Part shown: one piece after another, positions 57,957-64,000 of the stretch | How positions within the stretch are numbered: the stretch's first letter is position 1 | Layout: each line of letters starts with the position of its first letter | Origin: JAVEDQ01 sp963783105 | GTDB taxonomy: Bacteria; Actinomycetota; Actinomycetes; Frankiales; Frankiaceae | DNA: 64,000 bases | Direction: 5' to 3' | NCBI GenBank assembly: GCA_963783105.1 | Contig: CAWAMI010000002.1 | Coordinates: 310,001-374,000, forward strand | Notes under the pieces: generated by a model | Seen by the model: only the letters and a program-made list of their open reading frames with translations | Databases searched by the model: none | Told to the model about the DNA's origin: nothing | Translations under genes and position numbers: made by a program

Positions 57957-58014
57957 GTCCGCACTGTTCCACGAGGGTCCGACAAGAATCCCCGCGGCAT
58001 CTCCCGACTGTGCG

Positions 58015-59175
58015 CTACAGCCGGGCGAGAAGGAGGTCGGTCAGCTCCTCGGGACGGGGCAGCCACGGAGCGTTCCGGGAGACGACGTCGGCGAGCGCCC
58101 CCTCGGCGAGCTCCGGCACCATCGCCTCGGTCGCACCCAGCTCGCTCAAGGTCCTGCGCGCCCCGACCCGCTCGGCCAGCTCCCGGCAGGCGTCGACGGC
58201 GGCCCCGGTCGACTCCGCCACGCGGAGCGAGCGGGCGACGTCCCGGTAGGGCTCGCCCGCCGCGGGCGCGCTCGCCTCCATGACGGTGTCCAGCACCGCG
58301 GACAGGGCCAGTCCGTGCGCCGCACCGGTCAGGCCGGTGAGGGTGTGCGCGATCCCGTGCACCAGGCCGAGACCGCTCAGCGTGAGTGCCCGGCCCGCGA
58401 GATGAGCGGCAAGCAGCAGCTGCCCGCGCGCCTCGAGGTCGGCGCCGTCGACCACCGCCCGCTCGAGGAAGCCGCCGACCATCGTGATCGCCCGCGCGGC
58501 GTAGGCCTCGGACAGGGGCGAGGAACCACGGGACGCGAGCGACTCGACGCCGTGGGTGAGGGCGTCCATCCCGGTCGCGGCGGTGACGATCGGCGGGACG
58601 CCGACGGTCAGGGCCGGGTCGAGCACCACCGCGCGGGGGCGAACGGACTCCGCGCCGAGGTAGACCTTGCGGTGCGTGGTGGGGTCGGCGAGCACGCCGA
58701 AGCCGTTCGTCTCCGCGCCCGTGCCCGCCGTGGTCGGCACGGCGACGAGCGGAAGCCCGGCGGCCGGATCGGCCCCGCCCGCCAGCAGGCCGATGCCCTT
58801 GGCGACGTCGAGCGCCGAGCCGCCACCCACGGCGAGGATGCCGAGCCCGTCGGTCCCCTCGTCCAGCAGCGGCGCGGCGACCTCGACGCCGGCGCGCACG
58901 TCGGAGGTCGACGGGTTCGGATGGACCTCGTCGAAGACGACCGTGTCGATGCCTGGGTCGAGCCCCGCGGCCGCGAGGGGGGCCAGCACCTGGTCGAGCA
59001 CGCCCGCGACCCGGATGCCCGGGTCGGTGACGACGAGGAGCCGTCGCAGGCCGAGCGACGCCAGGACGGCGGGCAGCCGGTCCACGGCACCGACGCCGAA
59101 CTCGACGGGGGCGTCGCCGGGCAGGCTGAGCTGCCGGGCGGCGAGGTCCGTCGGGAGCGCGGAGACCGTGGTCAT
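58015..59175 (-). CDS. Iron-containing (group III) alcohol dehydrogenase
   Basis: 386 aa, ATG at 59175 in an overlap with the ALDH stop. GGGSALDVAKGIGLLA and PTTAGTGAETNGFGVL are the NAD- and metal-binding motifs; metal ligands include Asp in GMDALTHGVE with its His, plus the later His in LVHGIAHTLTG and GAAHGLALS. Family members reduce aldehydes or maleylacetate. Together with the aldehyde dehydrogenase and enolase-superfamily enzyme it forms a catabolic operon. Confidence 0.9.
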   Translation of the reverse strand: MTTVSALPTDLAARQLSLPGDAPVEFGVGAVDRLPAVLASLGLRRLLVVTDPGIRVAGVLDQVLAPLAAAGLDPGIDTVVFDEVHPNPSTSDVRAGVEVAAPLLDEGTDGLGILAVGGGSALDVAKGIGLLAGGADPAAGLPLVAVPTTAGTGAETNGFGVLADPTTHRKVYLGAESVRPRAVVLDPALTVGVPPIVTAATGMDALTHGVESLASRGSSPLSEAYAARAITMVGGFLERAVVDGADLEARGQLLLAAHLAGRALTLSGLGLVHGIAHTLTGLTGAAHGLALSAVLDTVMEASAPAAGEPYRDVARSLRVAESTGAAVDACRELAERVGARRTLSELGATEAMVPELAEGALADVVSRNAPWLPRPEELTDLLLARL

Positions 59176-60698
59176 GTCAGGTCGATCCACGTCGTCTTGG
59201 CCGCCGTGTAGGCGTCGAGGGCGGACAGCGATCGGTCCCGACCGCTGCCCGAGGCCTTGAAGCCGCCGAACGGCGTGGCGACCGAGCTGGCGTCGTAGGT
59301 GTTGACCCAGACCGTGCCCGCGCGAAGCCGCCGGGCCACCCGGTGCGCGGTCGTGACCGAGCCCGTCCACACGGCGGCGGCGAGGCCGAAGCGGGTGTCG
59401 TTGGCCAGCCGGATCCCGTCGTCGACGTCCTCGAAACCGATCGCCGTGAGCACCGGACCGAAGATCTCGTCCTGCATCACCGGCGAGGCCTGCGGCACGC
59501 CGTCCAGCACCGTCGGGGCGACGTAGGCCCCGCCGGTCTCGGTCAGCGGGGTGGTCCCGCCGGTGACGACGGCGGCCCCGTCCCGGGAGGCGACGTCGAG
59601 GTAGCCGAGGACGCGGTTCCGCTGCCGCGCGTCGATCAGCGGCCCCATCGTGGTCGCGGGGTCGAGCGGATCACCGAGCACGAACCCCTCCGCCAGGCGC
59701 GCGACCCGGGACAGCAGGTCCTCGCGCAGGGACTCGTGCACGACCAGCCGCGTGCCGGCGTGGCAGGTCTGGCCGGCGTTGTAGAACACGCCCCAGGCGA
59801 TCGCGGACGCGGCCGCGTCGAGGTCGGGCACGTCGGGGAGCACCAGGTGCGGCGACTTGCCGCCCGCCTCTACCGCCACGATCTTGCCGTTGGACTGGCC
59901 GGCGTAGGTCTGGAAGAGCTTGCCGACCTCCTCCGAGCCCGTGAACGCGATCTTGTCGACGTCGCCGTGCCGACCGAGCGCCTGGCCGGCGGTCTCGCCG
60001 AGCCCGGTCACGACGGACAGCACCCCGTCGGGCAGCCCGGCCTCGCTCGCCAGCCGGGCCAGGAGAAGGGCCGACAGCGGCGACTGCTCGGCGGGCTTCA
60101 GCACGACGCTGTTGCCGGTGGCGAGCGCGGGAGCGAGCTTCCAGGACGTGAGGATCAGCGGGTAGTTCCACGGGACCACGGCGCCGACGACGCCGAGCGG
60201 CTCGCGGGTGACGAGCGCCAGGGCATCCGGTCCGACCGGGGCGACGGCGTCGTAGCTCTTGTCGATCGCCTCGCCGTACCAGGCGAAGACGTCGGCGGCC
60301 GCCGGGACGTCCACCCGCAGCGACTCACCGATCGGCTTGCCGACGTCGAGGGTCTCGAGCAGCGCCAGCTCGTCGCGGTGCTCCCCGATCAGCTCCGCGA
60401 GCCGGATCAGCACCCGGCCGCGCTGCCGCGGGGGCAGGTTGCGCCAGCGGCCGTCGTCGAAGGCGGCACGGGCCGAGGCCACCGCACGATCCACGTCCGG
60501 CGCGGAGCCCGCCGCGACCTTGGCGAGCACGCCGCCGTCCCGGGCGCTCTCGGCCGCGAAGGTCGCTCCGTCGAGCGCGTCGACGTAGTCGCCGTCGAGG
60601 AACAGGCGGCACTCGGGGACGACCGCGGCGGCGGCGCGGCGCCAGTCGTCGTAGGCCCAGTCGTCGTAGGCCCAGTCGTCGTAGGAGCTGTCGGTCAT
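59172..60698 (-). CDS. NAD(P)-dependent aldehyde dehydrogenase
   Basis: 508 aa. PWNYPLILTSWKLAPALATGNSVVLKP (cofactor site), FTGSEEVGKLFQ, the catalytic Glu in VEAGGKSPHLVL and the catalytic Cys in NAGQTCHAGTRL are all present; the C-terminal motif is FGGFKASGSGRD. In style it is near betaine-, aminobutyraldehyde- or phenylacetaldehyde-type dehydrogenases. The N-terminus is odd: YDDWAYDDWAYDDW, from a 15 bp DNA repeat, precedes the conserved domain. ATGA overlaps on both sides. Confidence 0.92.
   Translation of the reverse strand: MTDSSYDDWAYDDWAYDDWRRAAAAVVPECRLFLDGDYVDALDGATFAAESARDGGVLAKVAAGSAPDVDRAVASARAAFDDGRWRNLPPRQRGRVLIRLAELIGEHRDELALLETLDVGKPIGESLRVDVPAAADVFAWYGEAIDKSYDAVAPVGPDALALVTREPLGVVGAVVPWNYPLILTSWKLAPALATGNSVVLKPAEQSPLSALLLARLASEAGLPDGVLSVVTGLGETAGQALGRHGDVDKIAFTGSEEVGKLFQTYAGQSNGKIVAVEAGGKSPHLVLPDVPDLDAAASAIAWGVFYNAGQTCHAGTRLVVHESLREDLLSRVARLAEGFVLGDPLDPATTMGPLIDARQRNRVLGYLDVASRDGAAVVTGGTTPLTETGGAYVAPTVLDGVPQASPVMQDEIFGPVLTAIGFEDVDDGIRLANDTRFGLAAAVWTGSVTTAHRVARRLRAGTVWVNTYDASSVATPFGGFKASGSGRDRSLSALDAYTAAKTTWIDLT
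60642..60684. repeat. 15 bp coding tandem repeat (YDDWA)n
   Basis: Unit CCAGTCGTCGTAGGC, two full copies and a partial third at the start of the ALDH gene, encoding YDDWAYDDWAYDDW. Confidence 0.88.
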
Positions 60699-61804
60699 CG
60701 CAGTCGGTACCTCTCCAGTGCTTCCGGGTCGAGTTCCGCGCCCAACCCGGGGGCGTCCGGCACGGCGACACATCCGTCGGGCTCGATCTGCACCGGCCGT
60801 GTCAGCGGGAAGTCGCGACGCTCCGGCGTCCAGCCCGGCGGGTCGAACGGGAACTCGAGGTAGGGCCCGCCGCCGACCCCGGCGGCGACGTGCAGGTTCG
60901 CGAGCAGGCCGATGCCGTTGGTCCAGGTGTGCGGGGTGAAGTCGCGGTGTTGGTGCAGCGCCAGTTCGGCCAGGGTGCGGCACCGGCTCATGCCCGCGGC
61001 GAGGACGACGTCCATCTGGTAGACGTCCAGCGCGTCGGCCTGCAGCAACCCGAGCACCTCGGCCGGCGTGCGCAGCATCTCGCCGGCCGCGATCCGGGTG
61101 CCGGTGCTTTCCCGCAACGTGGCGAGCCCGGCGACGTCGGCGTAGGGCAGCGGTTCCTCGACCCAGAACACGTCGTGCTCGCCGAGTCGCTCGACCGTGC
61201 GCCGGACGGTCGCGTAGTCGAGCGCCCGGTCGACGTCGCCGGCCATCCGCCACGACTGGTTCAGGTCGACCATGATCGCGAAGTCGTCGCCGACCGCCTC
61301 GCGCACCGCCGCGACGGTGGCGACCCCCTCGTCGATCCTCGTCCTCTCGATGCGGATCTTCATCGCCCGGAACCCCTGCTCGCGGGCGGCGAGGGCGGAC
61401 TCCGCGCGCTGCTCCGGCGGCTTCAGCTCACCGGTGGAGGCGTAGGCGGGGATGCGGTCGAGGCTCCCGCCGAACAGGGTCGCCACCGGCAGCCCGGCCA
61501 CCTTGCCGAGCAGGTCCCAGAGGGCGGCCTCGAGCGGCCAGTACCGGCCCGCGTGGAAACCGATCGTCTCGAGAGCCCGGACGTGCCGGGCGATCGAGCG
61601 CGGGTCGGTGCCGAGGAAGTGTTCCTCGTAGGCCTCGAAGCCGTCCATCGTGTCGCCCGAGCCGACGCCGGTCAGGCCCTCGTCGGTGTGGACGGTCACG
61701 ATCGTGGCGTCGAAGTGTCGTCGGGGCTGCGGATCCCAGGCCGCCGCGAAGGGCGGGTCGAGCGGGAGGCGCAGCCGATCGATGTCGATCGACGTGATCT
61801 TCAC
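60695..61804 (-). CDS. Enolase-superfamily mandelate racemase/muconate-lactonizing-type enzyme
   Basis: 369 aa. The capping domain begins MKITSIDIDRLRLPLDPPF. Barrel residues: the Lys of RAMKIRIE, metal ligands Asp (VDLN), Glu (WVEEP) and Glu (AAGE), and the C-terminal His in FTPHTW. This set is typical of sugar-acid dehydratases, racemases or cycloisomerases using Mg. It is first in the operon with the ALDH and Fe-ADH and divergent from an IclR regulator, indicating breakdown of a specific hydroxy or sugar acid not identifiable here. Confidence 0.9.
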   Translation of the reverse strand: MKITSIDIDRLRLPLDPPFAAAWDPQPRRHFDATIVTVHTDEGLTGVGSGDTMDGFEAYEEHFLGTDPRSIARHVRALETIGFHAGRYWPLEAALWDLLGKVAGLPVATLFGGSLDRIPAYASTGELKPPEQRAESALAAREQGFRAMKIRIERTRIDEGVATVAAVREAVGDDFAIMVDLNQSWRMAGDVDRALDYATVRRTVERLGEHDVFWVEEPLPYADVAGLATLRESTGTRIAAGEMLRTPAEVLGLLQADALDVYQMDVVLAAGMSRCRTLAELALHQHRDFTPHTWTNGIGLLANLHVAAGVGGGPYLEFPFDPPGWTPERRDFPLTRPVQIEPDGCVAVPDAPGLGAELDPEALERYRLR

Positions 61805-61822
61805 GCCGAAGGACGCTACGAC

Positions 61823-61851
61823 CGCCCTTGACGCGGGTGCGAGCGCCCTTG
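61823..61851. promoter_or_regulatory. Direct repeats in the divergent IclR promoter
   Basis: CGCCCTTG occurs at 61823-61830 and again at 61844-61851, 21 bp apart, that is two helical turns on the same face, inside the 59 bp between the catabolic operon and the IclR gene. A candidate operator for the IclR protein. Confidence 0.4.
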
Positions 61852-61863
61852 CAGTGTTCGCAA

Positions 61864-62595
61864 ATGGCGAGCTCTGTCGGCCTGCAGCGGGACCTGGACA
61901 TCCTGGACGCGCTGGCCTCGGAGCAGAGCCGCCGACTCGGCGGGCTCGGCGTGGTGCAGGTCGCCCGGCGCCTGCGGCGGGAGAACAGCCAGGTGTCCCG
62001 TGCCCTCGTCGCGCTGGCCGCCGCCGGGATGGTGGAGCGGGATCCGGAGACGGGCGCCTACCGGCTGGGCTGGCGGCTGTACTCGTACGCGGCGCGGACC
62101 TCGGAGTCGCGCCTCGTCCACCTCGCGGCGCCGGCCCTGCGCCGGCTCGTGGCCGGCCTGCAGGAGACGACCCACCTGTGCGTGCTCCGGGAGGGGCGAG
62201 TCCTGACCCTCTGGACCGAGGCGCCGTCCCACGGCTTCCGGGCGTCGGGGTGGGAAGGCGTGCCGGTGGACGTGCCCGCGACGTCGGCGGGGCGGGTGCT
62301 GATCAGCGACTGGGAACCGGACGTCGTGCGCGCCTGGTGGCCGGGCGAGGACCGGCCACTCACCGACGCGCTGATCGACGTGCGCACGCGCGGCTTCACC
62401 GTGGTCCGCGACGAGTTCGAGCCGGGGGTGGTCGGGTGCTCGGCGCCGGTGCGCGACCCGCGCGGTCGGCTCGTCGCGGCGCTGAACGTCTCGGCCCCGG
62501 GCGCGCGGCTGCACCACCGGCTCGAGGAGGCGGGACGCCTGACGGTGCAGGCGGCAACCGAGGTCACCCAGGCCCTCCGCTATGACGGTGCGTGA
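61864..62595 (+). CDS. IclR-family transcriptional regulator
   Basis: 243 aa from the ATG at 61864; the frame is also open from a TTG at 61828. The N-terminal winged helix covers about 8-70 (QRDLDILDALASEQSRRLGGLGVVQVARRL, ENSQVSRALVALAAAGMVERDPETGAYRLGW), and the effector domain follows (RLVAGLQETTHLCVLREGRVLTLW, VDVPATSAGRVLISDW, FEPGVVGCSAPVRDPRGRLVAALNVSAPGARL). It probably senses the substrate of the divergent catabolic operon. Confidence 0.92.
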   Translation: MASSVGLQRDLDILDALASEQSRRLGGLGVVQVARRLRRENSQVSRALVALAAAGMVERDPETGAYRLGWRLYSYAARTSESRLVHLAAPALRRLVAGLQETTHLCVLREGRVLTLWTEAPSHGFRASGWEGVPVDVPATSAGRVLISDWEPDVVRAWWPGEDRPLTDALIDVRTRGFTVVRDEFEPGVVGCSAPVRDPRGRLVAALNVSAPGARLHHRLEEAGRLTVQAATEVTQALRYDGA

Positions 62596-62637
62596 CAACA
62601 CGGTTTCGTCGGGCAATCCGGGTGGGACTCCTTTCTC

Positions 62638-63161
62638 GTGTCGTATCCCGGTGTCTACGGCCAGCCGCTGGCCCCGCCGCCCGGCTGGTACATCGACCCC
62701 GACGGCGCCCAGCGCTGGTGGGACGGCTGGCAGGGGGGCCCGCCGCCCCGGCCCGCTCGGAGGTCGACGACGGCAAGACGCTGGCGCTCATCACGCACCT
62801 CGGCGTCCTGGCGGCCGGGTTTCTCCTCCCGCTGGTCGTCCGGCTGACCGAGGGCAAGAAGAACGCGTACGTGCGGCACCACGCCACCGAGGCGCTCAAC
62901 TTCCAGATCACCTTCATGATCGCCTGGCTCGGCGGCTTCGGCCTGCTGATCGGGACGTCGCTGGGCGAGCCGACGAAGGGCAACGAGGCGCCGGCATCCG
63001 TCTTCGCGATCTTCATCCCGCTGATGACGATCTTCGTGCTGAACTTCGTCTTCTCGATCCTCGGCTGCGTCCGGGCCGGTCAGGGCCGCTGGTGGCGCTA
63101 CCCCGTCTCGATCCGGTTCGTCCGCGGCGCCCGGCCGAAGGGCAGCGATCAGTCCGCCTGA
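62638..63161 (+). pseudogene. DUF2510-DUF4870 membrane protein, frameshifted
   Basis: From the GTG at 62638 the frame encodes a DUF2510 motif (PPPGWYIDPDGAQRWWDGWQ), then turns into Arg/Ser-rich noise. The next frame carries SEVDDGKTLALITHLGVLAAGFLLPLVVRL, YVRHHATEALNFQITFMIAW and two more spans to TGA at 63159, a standard DUF4870 domain. Adding one G to the six-G run (62733-62738) joins them as WQGGPAAPARSEVDDGKT in a single frame. So the gene is broken by one base or the base was lost in sequencing. Its end overlaps the convergent flavin oxidoreductase by 13 bp. Confidence 0.82.
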
Positions 63162-64000
63162 TCGACCCGCTCGGCGAGGGCGAACCGGCGTCGGCGGGCC
63201 AGCAGCGCCTGGGCCCCGTCCCGGACCACGTAGTCGGCGGCCGCCAGCGCCGCCGGCAGCCGGCGCTCGGGCGAGCGACCGTCGCCGTGCCGCTCCATCT
63301 GGAACCGGTGCCAGCCCGTGTTGGCCGCTCCGCCGAGCAGCTTCTGCAGCCGGGCGGGGCCGCCGATGCGCGGCGCGGGACGGTCGAGCTCGTCGACCGA
63401 CCCGTCGACGAGGCCGCGGGCCAGCATCGGATCGACCGCCAGGGGACGTCCGATGCCGATCAGGTCGACGCCCGCCGCGAGCGCGCCCTCCATCGCCCTC
63501 CGGGTACGGAAGCCGCCGGTCAGCAGGACGGGGACGTCGACGGCCGCGGACAGCCGCTCCGCGGCGTCCCAGAAGTAGACCTCGCGCTCGGGCGGGGCAT
63601 CAGCGCCGGGATCCGGCCGGTCGAGCCCGAGCAGCGCCGGCGACTCGTAGCTGCCGCCGGAGACCTCGAGGAAGTCGACGCCGGCCTTCTCCAGCCACCC
63701 GGCCACCTGGACCAGGGCGTCGACGGACGCCTCCCGGTCGGCCGCCGAGTCCGCGGACCCGCCGTCCGAGCTGTTCAGCTTCACGCCGATCGCGGCCCCC
63801 ACCGGCAGCTGCTCGCGGAGGTCGCCGACGATCTCGAGCAGCAGCCGCGCCCGGCCGAAGCCGTCGACGCCGTAGGCGTCCTGCCGGGTGTTGAGCTCCG
63901 GCGACAAGAACGAGCTCAGCAGGTAGCCGTGGGCCGCGTGGATCTGCACCCCGTCGAAGCCGGCGTCGACGACCCGGCGCGACGCATCGACGAAGCGCCG
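63149..64000 (-). CDS. NADH:flavin oxidoreductase/old yellow enzyme family, C-terminal part (5' end outside window)
   Basis: The open frame runs off the right edge; about 283 residues are visible. It contains the FMN-barrel motif DGVQIHAAHGYLLSSFLSP, then GVKLNSSDG, FLEVSGGSYESP, VPVLLTGGFRTRRAMEGALAAGVDLIGIGRPLAVDP: the C-terminal two-thirds of an OYE-like alkene reductase. There is no sign of the iron-sulfur and second flavin domain of 2,4-dienoyl-CoA reductases, because the protein ends at residue VDQAD soon after the barrel. Confidence 0.88.
   Translation of the reverse strand, partial: RRFVDASRRVVDAGFDGVQIHAAHGYLLSSFLSPELNTRQDAYGVDGFGRARLLLEIVGDLREQLPVGAAIGVKLNSSDGGSADSAADREASVDALVQVAGWLEKAGVDFLEVSGGSYESPALLGLDRPDPGADAPPEREVYFWDAAERLSAAVDVPVLLTGGFRTRRAMEGALAAGVDLIGIGRPLAVDPMLARGLVDGSVDELDRPAPRIGGPARLQKLLGGAANTGWHRFQMERHGDGRSPERRLPAALAAADYVVRDGAQALLARRRRFALAERVDQAD

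Noticed and set aside
1..64000. tRNA, rRNA, insertion sequence or integrase
   Set aside because: No cloverleaf with T-loop consensus, no rRNA-like stretch and no transposase or recombinase motif was found by eye on either strand.

Overview
The window is about 72% GC DNA from a high-GC actinobacterium. The gene content fits a Pseudonocardiales-like organism (Pseudonocardia, Actinomycetospora or a relative): actinobacterial GlgC/GlgM, a wax ester synthase/DGAT, an actinobacterial VLRF1 release factor, a FurA-catalase pair, DUF1697, DUF427 and many GTG starts with ATGA or GTGA stop-start overlaps. The genus is an inference; no rRNA or tRNA gene is present to anchor it. The sequence is ordinary chromosome. 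I see no insertion sequence, integrase, prophage or CRISPR array.

Layout. 1-4 kb: the end of a glyoxalase-fold gene, a 0.4 kb repeat-rich gap, a PP2C phosphatase with an FHA tail, and a GH15 glucoamylase/trehalase. 4-14 kb: a lipid region with two acyltransferases, a patatin phospholipase, an SRPBCC protein, a WS/DGAT, an acyl-CoA ligase and an SDR; a membrane GGDEF-EAL cyclic di-GMP enzyme sits among them. 13-17 kb: an unknown polytopic membrane protein and a small partner, divergent from a MerR-type regulator. 17-20 kb: sirtuin, VLRF1 peptidyl-tRNA release factor and two small unknown proteins in one direction. 20.3-29.1 kb: an eight-gene, tightly overlapping carbon-monoxide-dehydrogenase-like operon (coxS, coxL, coxM, coxD, coxE, xdhC/coxF, mobA-like, coxG). 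Its CoxL has the form II AYRGAGR signature. moaA is divergent from it and a MoaD-like gene lies close by, so molybdenum cofactor supply is local. 31-39 kb: a frameshifted BNR-repeat gene, a flavin monooxygenase with an NTF2-like N-terminus, 5-oxoprolinase subunits PxpA and PxpBC, a secreted sugar dehydrogenase-like beta-propeller and a phospholipase D/cardiolipin synthase. 39-48 kb: small membrane and unknown proteins, VOC, DUF427, lactate 2-monooxygenase, DinB, an ion channel, a coiled-coil protein and a short adenylate kinase. 48-51 kb: glgC-glgM. 51-57 kb: a tiny C2H2-type zinc-finger protein, acyl-CoA dehydrogenase, zinc alcohol dehydrogenase, a stop-interrupted aac(2') gene, and furA-katA. 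58-62.6 kb: an enolase-superfamily/ALDH/iron-ADH catabolic operon divergent from an IclR regulator. The end holds a frameshifted DUF2510-DUF4870 gene and a truncated old-yellow-enzyme gene.

Worth attention: (i) an approximately 90 bp inverted-repeat element present twice, both times between convergent genes; (ii) several genes whose expected N-terminus has no ATG/GTG/TTG but a CTG (VLRF1, DinB, a small membrane protein) or ATC codon; (iii) two genes broken by an apparent one-base loss in a G run, plus one gene broken by an in-frame TAG. The G-run lesions could be assembly errors or real decay.
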